Under the pieces are notes generated by a model. The model was not told the origin of the DNA. It worked only from the letters and a program-made list of their open reading frames with translations, and searched no databases. From Pedobacter cryotolerans (lineage in GTDB: Bacteria; Bacteroidota; Bacteroidia; Sphingobacteriales; Sphingobacteriaceae), in assembly GCF_005116475.1 (NCBI RefSeq), contig NZ_SWBO01000002.1, positions 143,258 to 207,257 on the forward strand: a stretch of 64,000 bases of DNA, read 5' to 3'. Position numbers and translations under genes: made by a program. Positions 53,334 to 63,000 of this stretch are shown here, piece after piece. Each line of letters opens with the position of its first letter. Position 1 is the first letter of the stretch.

Positions 53334-54965
53334 TTGATCGACGTAAATAACATCTCCGTATCATTTGGTGGCACAACGCTTTTTAGCGATGTATCTTTTT
53401 CTATTAACGAGAACGATAAAATTGCTCTTATGGGTAAAAATGGTGCGGGCAAATCAACTTTGTTAAAAATTATTGCTGGCGAAGGTAAAGCCACTAGCGG
53501 GCATATTTCTGGGCCGAAAGAAGCTGTAATTGCCTATTTACCACAACATTTGCTTACCAAAGATGATGTAACTGTTTTTGAAGAAACTTCGAAAGCGTTT
53601 AGCGAAGTTTACGTGATGCGTGATGAACTGGAAAGTTTAAATGAGCAATTAAACATCCGAACAGATTATGATACCGACGATTACATGAAGTTAATTGAGC
53701 GAGTATCTGAATTGAGTGAGAAATTTTATTCGATTGAAGAAGTAAATTACGATGCTGAGGTAGAAAAAGTATTAAAAGGTTTGGGCTTTTTACGTAGCGA
53801 TTTTACACGTAAAACTTCAGAATTTTCTGGCGGATGGAGAATGCGTATCGAATTGGCTAAAATCTTACTCAAAAAACCTGATTTAATTTTATTGGATGAA
53901 CCTACCAACCACATGGATATTGAAAGTATCCAATGGTTAGAAGACTTTTTAATTAACTCGGCCAAAGCGGTAATTGTAATTTCTCACGATAGAGCCTTTG
54001 TAGACAACATTACAAACCGCACCATTGAGGTTACGATGGGTCGCATATACGATTACAAAGCGAAGTACACTCATTACCTACAATTGCGTAGAGAACGCCG
54101 TGAGCACCAAATAAAAGCCTACGAAGAACAACAACGCTTTATTGCCGATAACCAAGAGTTTATAGATCGTTTTAAAGGCACTTACTCTAAAACTTTGCAA
54201 GTACAATCTCGGGTTAAAATGTTAGAGAAATTGGATGTAATTGAAATTGATGAGGTTGATAATTCTGCCTTACGTTTAAAATTCCCTCCTTCTCCTCGTT
54301 CTGGAAGTTACCCTGTGATGGTTGAGGAATTGACGAAAGCTTATGGAGATCATGTTGTTTTCGAAAAAGCTAATATGGTTATTGAACGCGGACAGAAAGT
54401 TGCTTTTGTGGGTAAAAACGGCGAAGGTAAATCAACCATGATTAAAGCTATAATGAACGAAATTGATTTTGAAGGAGAATTAAAGGTTGGTCACAATGTA
54501 AAGATTGGCTATTTCGCTCAAAATCAAGCTGCTTTATTAGATGGAGAATTAACTGTTTTTGATACCATTGACCAGATTGCCGTTGGCGATGTTCGTGTAA
54601 AAATTAAAGATTTGCTGGGTGCTTTTATGTTTAGCGGCGATGATACCACAAAAAAAGTTAAAGTTTTATCTGGTGGAGAAAAAACGCGTTTGGCTATGAT
54701 TAAACTTCTGTTAGAACCAGTTAATATGTTAATTCTTGATGAGCCAACTAACCATTTAGATATGAAAACCAAGGATATCATTAAAGATGCCTTGAAAGAT
54801 TTTGATGGCACTTTAATCTTAGTATCTCACGATAGAGATTTTTTAGATGGTTTAGCCGAAAAAGTATTTGAATTTGGAAACAAACGTGTTCGCGAACATT
54901 TTGAAGACATTAAAGGTTTCTTGGCTTATAAAAAGATGGCTAGTTTAAAGGAGATTGAGAAGTAA
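53334..54965 (+). CDS. ABC-F family ATP-binding protein (ribosome-associated type)
   Basis: The protein has 543 residues with two ABC domains and no membrane segments. Domain 1 has Walker A GKNGAGKST, signature FSGGWRMRI and Walker B LILLDEPTNHMD. A charged linker with a P-site-tRNA-motif-like helix (YTHYLQLRRERREHQIKAYEEQ) follows. Domain 2 has GKNGEGKST, LSGGEKTRLAMI and MLILDEPTNHLD. ABC-F proteins act on ribosomes as translation factors or antibiotic-protection proteins; this one looks like a housekeeping Uup/EttA-like type. The only in-frame start before Walker A is TTG at 53334. The first ATG is Met33, which would remove the first strand of domain 1, so TTG is used. Confidence 0.93.
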   Translation: MIDVNNISVSFGGTTLFSDVSFSINENDKIALMGKNGAGKSTLLKIIAGEGKATSGHISGPKEAVIAYLPQHLLTKDDVTVFEETSKAFSEVYVMRDELESLNEQLNIRTDYDTDDYMKLIERVSELSEKFYSIEEVNYDAEVEKVLKGLGFLRSDFTRKTSEFSGGWRMRIELAKILLKKPDLILLDEPTNHMDIESIQWLEDFLINSAKAVIVISHDRAFVDNITNRTIEVTMGRIYDYKAKYTHYLQLRRERREHQIKAYEEQQRFIADNQEFIDRFKGTYSKTLQVQSRVKMLEKLDVIEIDEVDNSALRLKFPPSPRSGSYPVMVEELTKAYGDHVVFEKANMVIERGQKVAFVGKNGEGKSTMIKAIMNEIDFEGELKVGHNVKIGYFAQNQAALLDGELTVFDTIDQIAVGDVRVKIKDLLGAFMFSGDDTTKKVKVLSGGEKTRLAMIKLLLEPVNMLILDEPTNHLDMKTKDIIKDALKDFDGTLILVSHDRDFLDGLAEKVFEFGNKRVREHFEDIKGFLAYKKMASLKEIEK

Positions 54966-54988
54966 TTTACTTTTTAGTTAGGTGTTTG

Positions 54989-55077
54989 CGTCATTCCCGC
55001 GAAGGCGGGAATCGTAAAGCATTGAGACCATCTACCTTTTAAAGCATTACGATTGCAAGTCGAGCCAGCAATGACGG
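54989..55077. repeat. CGTCAT-type repeat between convergent genes
   Basis: It starts CGTCATTCCCGCGAAGGCGGGAATCG, which holds a perfect hairpin ATTCCCGC and GCGGGAAT (54993-55012) with a GAAG loop. It ends AATGACGG, inverting the start. It is placed between the ABC-F and MtfA-like genes and may terminate both. Confidence 0.7.
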
Positions 55078-55083
55078 AACTAA

Positions 55084-55854
55084 CTATAACTTCTGCCCAA
55101 AAGTTTTACTCAACATATCGTACAACCTCGGGTGTTTATCTTTTAAAATTTCTGGTTGCTCAAAAAAGTATTCTGAAACAACAGCAAAAAACTCAGCTTC
55201 ATTAGTGAGTGCGTAAGGATTAATATCAGATTTGTCATCTTCAATCTCGGCAATTTTTTCTCGCATTAGTTTTATCCAAGGCAAAGTATATTCATGCGCC
55301 AATAAATTTGAGGGAATACCATTTACAGCACCATCAGATTTGTCTAACAAATGAACAAACTCATGTATCCCTGTATTTTCTTTACCTGCACTTTTCGAAA
55401 ATCCGTGTCGCAATGCAGCTAACGATAAAATCATTTGTCCGTTCATAAAACCACTGCCAACCATTCCCATAATATTTCTATCGCCACCTTCAAACTGAAA
55501 ATCCTTATTAAAAGTATCTGGATATAACAACACGTTAGTTAAATTTTTATATTCCCAATCGTCGAAACCAAATATGGGTATTACTGCACTTGCAGCAACT
55601 AACAATCTATCTAAAACTGATAATTCAAGTCCAACTCCTTCTATTTTAACAATGGCTAAAAAACGAGCTATCTTTTTTTCAAATCGCTGCTTTTTTTCGC
55701 CATCAAGGCGGATATAAAAATCAACGTGCTCATTTAAAAGTTTAACATCAGCTTTGCTTAATTGGGCTACAACAACTTTTTTCTTTCTAAATATGAAATA
55801 CAAAGCAACAATAAATACTGCCAATAAGATTAGCCAAGGTAAAATGTTCATCAT
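55084..55854 (-). CDS. M90-family zinc metallopeptidase (MtfA-like), membrane-anchored
   Basis: The protein has 256 residues from ATG 55854. Longer reading from TTG 55881 would start inside the previous gene's terminator. An N-terminal membrane segment (LPWLILLAVFIVALYFIF) is followed by a basic stretch, so the rest is cytoplasmic or periplasmic by anchor. The zinc motif is HEFVHLLD, with further conserved NEAEFFAVVSEYFFEQPE carrying a third ligand Glu. E. coli MtfA is soluble and titrates the Mlc glucose repressor; a membrane-anchored variant here may do something else. No operon partner apart from the terminator-separated GPx gene. Confidence 0.85.
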   Translation of the reverse strand: MMNILPWLILLAVFIVALYFIFRKKKVVVAQLSKADVKLLNEHVDFYIRLDGEKKQRFEKKIARFLAIVKIEGVGLELSVLDRLLVAASAVIPIFGFDDWEYKNLTNVLLYPDTFNKDFQFEGGDRNIMGMVGSGFMNGQMILSLAALRHGFSKSAGKENTGIHEFVHLLDKSDGAVNGIPSNLLAHEYTLPWIKLMREKIAEIEDDKSDINPYALTNEAEFFAVVSEYFFEQPEILKDKHPRLYDMLSKTFGQKL

Positions 55855-55863
55855 CAATAATAA

Positions 55864-55895
55864 CAAAAAAACCCAAAACAATTAAGCTTTGGGTT
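55864..55895 (-). terminator. Rho-independent terminator of the glutathione-peroxidase gene
   Basis: On the minus strand AACCCAAA and TTTGGGTT pair around a short A/T loop, followed by seven T residues. It lies between the GPx stop (55917) and the MtfA-like start (55854). Confidence 0.75.
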
Positions 55896-55916
55896 CGATA
55901 AAATATTTTATACTAA

Positions 55917-56435
55917 TTATAAGTTCTGTACAATTTTATTATCAAAAGGTGTTGTAGCAGAACGAAATCTGTGCACCAACTGACCTTTTTCGTTAATCAA
56001 GAATTTCTCAAAATTCCATTTAATGTCTCCAGTAAAATCAGGATTTTCTTGCGAAGTTAAATAAGCAAACAATGGTGTAATATCATTACCCTTAACACTA
56101 ACTTTTTCGCTCAATAAAAACGAAACACCAAAATTCTTTTTACAAAAATCTTGTATTTCAGCATTGGTTGCTAATTCTTGACCACCAAAATTACCTGCCG
56201 GAAATCCAATTAGTACCAACTCTTTGCCATATTGTTTGTGCAATTTCTCTAAATCTTCGTATTGTTTGGTATATCCACATTTAGATGCAGTATTCACAAT
56301 CATTATCTTTTTGCCTTTAAACTGAGATAACTTAACTGTTTTTCCATCAATTGTTTTAATGGTATAATCATAAACTGATTTTGGGGGATTTGGTGCAATC
56401 CACATCGTAACTAGTAATAATAAGGTATTGATCAT
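55917..56435 (-). CDS. Glutathione/thioredoxin-peroxidase-family protein with altered active site
   Basis: The protein has 172 residues with a short export signal (INTLLLLVTMWIA). The peroxidatic Cys is in NTASKCGYT and the Trp-Asn pair in DIKWNFEKFLI. In place of the usual catalytic motif with Cys and Gln (the FPCNQFG stretch), the protein has FPAGNFGGQE. Both the resolving Cys and the catalytic Gln are therefore missing (Ala and Asn). Many Bacteroidota homologues look similar, so function may be kept with another reductant. It would reduce peroxides in the periplasm. The nearest neighbours are not functionally linked. Confidence 0.88.
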   Translation of the reverse strand: MINTLLLLVTMWIAPNPPKSVYDYTIKTIDGKTVKLSQFKGKKIMIVNTASKCGYTKQYEDLEKLHKQYGKELVLIGFPAGNFGGQELATNAEIQDFCKKNFGVSFLLSEKVSVKGNDITPLFAYLTSQENPDFTGDIKWNFEKFLINEKGQLVHRFRSATTPFDNKIVQNL

Positions 56436-56730
56436 TTTATTTTAAGTTTAATTGTTTTAACTGCTAAGTTGTATGAAAAATCAGTCATAGTTCCTCCTTT
56501 CTAATCTCTCCCTACTTTATACGAAGATACTTACTAAACAGATTTATTACCTATATATATTACTACTAATGCAATTTTTTACAAAATAAATATAAATACT
56601 ATTCTAATAGGTTTAAGCCGTGTAATAGAGCTATTTAAACTTCATTTGTAGGTGCTGTTTTTAAAATAAATAGTTCATCAATTTTGATTTTAGCGTTATT
56701 TATAGTTTTATTTGCAGAAAAACGTTCTGA

Positions 56731-59277
56731 ATGGCAAAAAATTTACTGATAGTCGAGTCACCTGCAAAAGCTAAAACCATAGAGGGTTATTTAGGAAAAG
56801 ATTTTTTGGTTAAGTCTAGTTATGGTCATATCCGCGATTTGGTAAAAGGCGATATGGGAATTGATATCGAAAATGATTTTTCTCAAACCTACGAAGTACC
56901 TGCCGATAAAAAAGCGCTTGTTGCAGAACTAAAAAAATTAGCTAAAGGTGCCGAAATGGTATGGCTAGCATCCGATGAAGACCGTGAGGGAGAAGCCATT
57001 TCTTGGCATTTATACGAAACTTTGGGCTTAAAAGAAAGCAACACCAAACGTATTGTTTTTCATGAAATTACCAAACCAGCAATTTTAAAAGCAATTGATA
57101 ATCCGCGTACCATAGATTATAACTTAGTTAATGCCCAACAAGCTCGTAGAGTATTGGATAGATTAGTGGGTTTTGAGCTTTCTCCCGTTTTATGGAAAAA
57201 AGTAAAACCGTCGCTTTCTGCTGGTCGTGTACAATCTGTAGCTGTACGTTTAATTGTTGATAGAGAAAGAGAAGTTAATAAATTTAATAGTACCGCTGCA
57301 TTTAAAATAACTGCACAATTTACCACCGGCAACGGAAAAGAAATTGTAAAAGCAGAATTGCCACAACGTTTTGAACAAGCTGCTGATGCGGAAAAATTCT
57401 TGCAAGATTGTATCAATGCAGGTTTTGCTGTTAGCAATTTAGAAGTTAAACCAGCAAAACGTAATCCTGCAGCTCCTTTTACCACATCTACCTTACAACA
57501 AGAAGCATCACGTAAGTTGGGTTTCTCGGTTGCCAGAACCATGCAAATTGCGCAGCGTTTGTACGAAAATGGTAAAATTACTTATATGAGAACAGATTCA
57601 GTTAATCTTTCTCAAACGGCTATAGATGCAGCATCGGCTGAAATTAGATCGGCTTATGGCGATAAATATCATCAACCAAGAGTTTATAAAACAAAATCTG
57701 CTGGTGCACAAGAAGCTCACGAGGCCATTCGCCCTACTTATTTTAATCAGCATAGTGTGGATGGAGATAACTCCGAAAAACGCTTGTATGATTTGATTTG
57801 GAAACGTGCCATTGCCTCTCAAATGAGCGAAGCAATTTTCGAAAAAACCAATGTCAACATCAGCATATCAACCAGAAAAGAAGAATTATTAGCCGAAGGC
57901 GAAGTAATGAAATTTGATGGATTTTTAAAAGTTTATCTTGAATCAACTGATGATGAAGATGAAGAAAATGAAGATAGCAACTTACTTCCGCCATTAGCAA
58001 AAGGCCAAGCTTTAAACTTAAAAGAATTAGCTGCGACAGAACGTTTCTCTCGTCCGCCAGCAAGATATACTGAGGCTAGTTTAGTTAAAAAATTAGAAGA
58101 ATTAGGCATCGGCCGACCATCTACTTATGCCCCTACAATTTCTACGGTTCAAAATCGTGGTTATGTTGTTAAGGAAGATAGAGATGGAAGAAAAAGAGAA
58201 TTTGGAAGTATGGTTCTGGCTAATGGAAACATTAGTAAAGTAACCAAAACTGAAATTACTGGAGCAGAAAAATCGAAACTCTTCCCTACCGATATTGGCG
58301 AAGTTGTAAACGACTTTTTAGTAGAGCATTTTAAAGGAATTGTAGATTTTAATTTTACGGCCAAAGTAGAAAAACAGTTCGATGAAATTGCGCAAGGTTT
58401 ACAAGAATGGACAAAAATGCTTCATTCTTTTTACACTCCTTTTCACAATGAGGTTGAAGATACCTTAGAAAATGCCGATCGTGCAAATGGCGAGCGTTTA
58501 TTAGGTATCGACCCAACGACTGGTAAAAATGTTTATGCTAAAGTTGGGCGTTATGGTCCTTTAGTTCAAATAGGAGAATTATCTGATGATGAGGAAGATA
58601 AGCCTCGTTATGCAAGTTTAGGTAAAACACAATCTGTTGGTACAGTTACTTTAGAAGAAGCACTAGATCAATTTAAATTACCTTTCCAATTAGAAGATTA
58701 CCAAGATAAAGAAGTATCAGTTGGGGTTGGTCGTTTTGGTCCTTACGTAAAATGGGGCGATGCATTTATTTCTATTCCAAAAAATGAAGATCCATTAACA
58801 GTTGACCAAGCGAGAGCCATAGAAATTATTGGCGAAAAAATTACTGCCGATGCTCCTGTTGCTGAATATGAAGGTTTACCAGTTACTAAAGGAACTGGTC
58901 GTTTCGGTCCTTTTATCAAATGGAACAGCCTATTTATCAATGTACCTAAAGCATATAATTTCGATGCACTTTCTGCAAACGATATTAAGGAATTGATTGA
59001 GAAAAAGATCGAGAAAGAGAACAACCGCTATATTCAGCAATGGGATAGTGAGAAAATTGCGATAGAAAATGGTAGATGGGGACCTTTTATCCGTTTCGGT
59101 AAAGAAATGTTGAAATTGAGAAATAACCCAAAAACTAAAGCAAAATATACAGCAGAAGAATTAGCAGAAATACCTTTGGATGATGTTAAAAAACTAATCG
59201 TAGAACAATTACCTAAAGCGTTTGATGTTAAGAAAAAAGCGCCTGCGAAAAAGAAAGTAGTAGCGAAGAAGAAGTAA
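56731..59277 (+). CDS. topA: DNA topoisomerase I
   Basis: The protein has 848 residues. It starts with the TOPRIM domain (LLIVESPAKAKTIEGYLG, then DEDREGEAI). The active-site Tyr is in TYMRTDSVN (about residue 289), followed by a topo-IA core ending near GRPSTYAPT. The C-terminal third has four tandem topoisomerase-repeat units: GRYGPLVQIG, GRFGPYVKWG, GRFGPFIKWN and GRWGPFIRFG. These replace the zinc fingers of the E. coli enzyme. The tail is Lys-rich. The enzyme relaxes negative supercoils and is essential in most bacteria. The 295-base gap upstream holds no other gene; no clear promoter pair was found. Confidence 0.97.
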   Translation: MAKNLLIVESPAKAKTIEGYLGKDFLVKSSYGHIRDLVKGDMGIDIENDFSQTYEVPADKKALVAELKKLAKGAEMVWLASDEDREGEAISWHLYETLGLKESNTKRIVFHEITKPAILKAIDNPRTIDYNLVNAQQARRVLDRLVGFELSPVLWKKVKPSLSAGRVQSVAVRLIVDREREVNKFNSTAAFKITAQFTTGNGKEIVKAELPQRFEQAADAEKFLQDCINAGFAVSNLEVKPAKRNPAAPFTTSTLQQEASRKLGFSVARTMQIAQRLYENGKITYMRTDSVNLSQTAIDAASAEIRSAYGDKYHQPRVYKTKSAGAQEAHEAIRPTYFNQHSVDGDNSEKRLYDLIWKRAIASQMSEAIFEKTNVNISISTRKEELLAEGEVMKFDGFLKVYLESTDDEDEENEDSNLLPPLAKGQALNLKELAATERFSRPPARYTEASLVKKLEELGIGRPSTYAPTISTVQNRGYVVKEDRDGRKREFGSMVLANGNISKVTKTEITGAEKSKLFPTDIGEVVNDFLVEHFKGIVDFNFTAKVEKQFDEIAQGLQEWTKMLHSFYTPFHNEVEDTLENADRANGERLLGIDPTTGKNVYAKVGRYGPLVQIGELSDDEEDKPRYASLGKTQSVGTVTLEEALDQFKLPFQLEDYQDKEVSVGVGRFGPYVKWGDAFISIPKNEDPLTVDQARAIEIIGEKITADAPVAEYEGLPVTKGTGRFGPFIKWNSLFINVPKAYNFDALSANDIKELIEKKIEKENNRYIQQWDSEKIAIENGRWGPFIRFGKEMLKLRNNPKTKAKYTAEELAEIPLDDVKKLIVEQLPKAFDVKKKAPAKKKVVAKKK

Positions 59278-59284
59278 CCCCCTA

Positions 59285-59341
59285 CCCCCTGAAGGGGGAA
59301 TAGAGGAAATTAACACATTTTACAAAAAGCCCCTTTAGGGG
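59285..59341. repeat. C/G-rich hairpin pair after topA
   Basis: CCCCCTGAAGGGGG (59285-59298) is a hairpin starting seven bases after the topA stop. A second hairpin, AGCCCCTTTAGGGGTTT (59329-59344), leads into the next gene. It looks like a dispersed repeat; the first hairpin may terminate topA. Confidence 0.55.
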
Positions 59342-59349
59342 TTTGGGGT

Positions 59350-59754
59350 ATGAAAAAAGATTTACCAGAAAATATAGTTGAAGATGTTGCTATTGCAGTT
59401 GCTTTAGTTGGCGAAACTGCAGAAGTTGGTAGTTGGACGGTTTATGTGGTAAATTTTAAAAATGAACCAATTTCCAATGTTTTAATAACTTCTAAAGGAT
59501 ACGGAGAAAAAGATGGTAAACAGGTTAAAACATCTTTACTTAGACATTCTATAGGTGATTTAGCAGAAAATTCTTTTGCAGGTGTTGAAGCCATTGATCC
59601 TGCTGTATTTGGTTTAACAAACGAATATTGGCTAAGCTATTACATTGGCAATACAATTTTCGATAAGAAATTTATCTTCCTCCCAGAAAGTATTGTAGAA
59701 AACAACCTAATTAGAGTGCCAGTTTTAAATAAACCAGGAGTGATGATTAAGTAA
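59350..59754 (+). CDS. Hypothetical conserved protein
   Basis: The protein has 134 residues and no signal peptide. The sequence is acidic, beta-rich and starts MKKDLPENIVEDVAIAVALVGE. It includes a WTVYVVNFKNEPISNVLITSKGYGEKDGK strand-turn region, a NEYWLSYYIGN segment and ends PVLNKPGVMIK. Homologues are common in Bacteroidota with no assigned function; an occasional database label linking them to phenylalanyl-tRNA synthetase has no visible basis. The gene follows topA by 72 bases, with a hairpin pair between, so it is probably a separate transcript. Confidence 0.75.
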   Translation: MKKDLPENIVEDVAIAVALVGETAEVGSWTVYVVNFKNEPISNVLITSKGYGEKDGKQVKTSLLRHSIGDLAENSFAGVEAIDPAVFGLTNEYWLSYYIGNTIFDKKFIFLPESIVENNLIRVPVLNKPGVMIK

Positions 59755-60056
59755 ATTTAGTTGGTGGGTTTTAATGTTGTGTTTTACACTGCTGTTGCCA
59801 TCTAAACCGTATTGAAGCGGTATCCTTTTTTGGAATACCTTAACAAACTTACGAAGTCTCCACTAACCGAAATAAGATAGACTTCGTAAGTTTTGGCACT
59901 AAAGCCAAAAAAGATTTAGCGTAAAGACGGGCTTCCATTACCTATTTACTCATCATTTGATTTACTAACAATCTATAAACTTAGTTGATAAATAATTTCT
60001 TTTAACCAATTCTTTTTTACCTAAATTTCATACAACATTTACCCATGTAATTTTGT
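59755..60056. other. Intergenic region with a long inverted repeat
   Basis: No gene is visible in 302 bases. The central feature is an inverted repeat at 59845-59893: AAACTTACGAAGTCT and AGACTTCGTAAGTTT are 15-bp perfect complements with a 19-base loop. A candidate -7 box (TAATTTTG, 60048-60055) abuts the next gene's start but sits too close to it to serve that ATG. Confidence 0.65.
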
Positions 60057-63000
60057 ATGAAAAACAGTCTAAAATACTCCTCTTCAACTTTCAAAAAATT
60101 GCTTTTTGCTGCAGTAGGCGTAATGTCTTTAGTAGCAATTTATTTTCTATTTTTTAATAAAAAGAAAGAACAAGATAATCAAGCTTATGCCAAATATGTA
60201 GAATCGTATACTTCGGGCACTATTTCTAAAAAGAGTTCAATTAAAATTCATTTGGCCAGTTCGGTTAAAAGTTTAAGCGATTTAGGTAAACCTGATGAAA
60301 GGGAAATTTTAGATTTCTCGCCAAATATTAAAGGAAAAACCTTTTGGTTAGATCCGCAAACGATAGAATTTAGGCCAGATGAACCTTTAAAACCTGATCA
60401 AAAATATGAGGCTACGCTAAATTTAAGCGCTATAACTACTACAGAAAAAGGCTTAGAAAAATTTGATTTTGATTTTAAGGTGATTAAGCCAGGGATGAAT
60501 TTACTGCAAAACGGTTTAGTTTCGCAAAACAACACTTCGCTCACCTACATGAAATTAAGTGGAGAAATTAACACTTCTGATGATGAAGATCAGCAAAAAA
60601 TAGAGCAATCTTTAGCTATAAATTTTGACCAGAAATTAAAGATCAAATGGACACATGAACCTCAAAAGCACCGTTCTGTTTTTGTGATTGATAGTATTAA
60701 AAAAATAAATAAAGCAACCGATTTAATTTTAAAATGGAATGGAGAAGAAATAGATGCAGATGAGGATAAAGGTGAAGAAAAGATTGTGGTACCTGCAAAA
60801 ACGATATTTAAAGTATTGGATATTAAAGCTATACAAGGAGCCGAAGATTATGCTTTAATACAATGCAGTAATCCGGTTAATGTTGCGCAAGATTTAAATG
60901 GTTTAATTTCTTTAGGGGATTTACAAGATCTTCGTTTTACAATTGATGCCAGCCAAATTAAAGTTTATGCACCAAATGAGTTACAAGGCAATTACACTGT
61001 TAATGTAAATTCAGCAATTACTGATATAGAAGATCAAAAACTCGAAACAAATAAAGCAGCAAACATTATTTTTGAAGATAAATTACCATCTGTTACTATT
61101 GCAGGTTCGGGCACAATTTTGCCAAATTCTGGCAAATTGGTTTTGCCATTTGAAGCCGTAAACCTAAAAGCAGTTGATGTTACCGTTATTAAAATTTATG
61201 AAAATAACATTCCTCAGTTTTTTCAGGTTAACAATTACAAAGAAGGGAATGAATTAAGAAGAGTTGCCAAACCGGTTGTTCAAAAAACTATCCGTTTAGA
61301 TGAAGATAAAGCGGTTAATCTGCACAAAAAAACTCGTTTTACTTTAGATTTAGATAAACTGATTAGAACTGAACCAGGAGCCATGTATCGGGTAACTATT
61401 GGTTTTAGGAAAGAATATAATGTTTATGAATGCACAGATTTGTCTGCATCAAACAATAGTGATAATGATTATGAGGAAGATTATGATAGCTATGGTGAGA
61501 AAATTGATGAGGATGATGAATTTTGGAATGCCTACCAAAATTATTACCCAAATAATTACAGATGGAGCGATAAAGATAATCCTTGTACACCTTCTTATTA
61601 TACCAACGAACGCTGGGCAAGCAGAAATCTTTTAGCCTCTAACATTGGCTTGGTAGCTAAAAGAGGTAATGACAATAGCATGCTAATTGTTGCTACCGAT
61701 TTGTTAACTGCAAAACCTTTAAGTGGCGTAAGTTTAGAATTACAAGATTACCAACGCCAAATTTTAACAACCGTAAAAACAGATGGTGATGGTTTGGCTA
61801 TTTTTGACCTAAAAAGAAAACCATTTTTATTGATAGCCAGAAATGGAAATGAACGTGGGTATCTGAAATTAGATGATGGCAATTCATTACCATTAAGCAG
61901 ATTTGATGTTGGTGGTGATGTTGTACAAAATGGCGTAAAAGGCTTTATTTATGGCGAACGTGGTGTTTGGCGCCCAGGGGATAGTGTTTTTGTTTCGTTT
62001 ATTTTAGAAGACAAACAGAAAAAACTACCTGCAAATTATCCAGTTACATTCGAATTTTTTAATCCAAAGGGACAATTATCCAAACGAACTGTAGTTACAC
62101 AAGCTTTAAATGGGTTTTATACTTTTAAAACTGCTACTGATAATACTGCTCCAACTGGTAATTGGCTAGTGAAAGCAAAAGTGGGTGGTGCATCGTTTTC
62201 AAAAACGATTAAAATTGAAACCATTATGCCTAACAGATTAAAAATCAATTTTAATTTGGGCGGAAAAACTTATCTAGGTAATGGCTCATCATCTGCTACT
62301 ACCCTATCTGCAAAATGGCTTTTTGGTACACCAGCACAAAATTTAAAGGCTAAGGTTGATGTAAATCTAAATACTACAGAAACAAAATTTAAGAGTTTTG
62401 ATGGTTACTCATTTGACAATCCGACAGTAAATTTCGAATCGCAAATTAAAACAATTTTCGAAGGCACCTTAAACGCGGCCGGAAATGCAACAATAAATAC
62501 TAATCTGAGTGAAAACGATGCCGCTCCAGGTATATTGAGAGCAAATTTTAGCACTAAAGTATTTGAGCCAGGAGGTAATTTCAGCATCGATAACTTTAGC
62601 ATTCCCTACCATGTTTACAATAATTATTTAGGTGTTAAAGCTCCTGATGGTGATAAATTGAGCGGTATGTTATTAACCGATAGAGACCACAAAGTGGAAA
62701 TTGTAAATGTTAACAGGGATGGAAAATTATTAGGCGGTAGCAAAACAGTAACTGTTGAATTATATAAAGTGCAATGGCGTTGGTGGTGGGAACAAGACAA
62801 TCAACAAAGTTACGCCAACTTTACTCAAAACGAATATAACAAACTGATTACCAAGCAATATGTAAATTTAAACAACGGTAAAGGAAGTTACACGTTACGC
62901 ATAAACGAACCAAATTGGGGCAGATATTTAATTTTGGTAAGGGATGAAAATGGCGGTCATACTACCGGAAAATCTGTTTATGTAGATTGGCCAGGTTGGG

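Noticed and set aside
60048..60055. TAATTTTG as a promoter -7 box for the alpha-2-macroglobulin gene
   Set aside because: It is one base before the ATG, so transcription would begin inside the gene, and no -33 TTTG was found at the usual spacing.
61399..61635. Small frame inside the alpha-2-macroglobulin gene
   Set aside because: It is a shadow in another frame of a long, well-supported coding region; the same holds for similar frames inside topA, SusD, GH2 and the ABC-F gene.
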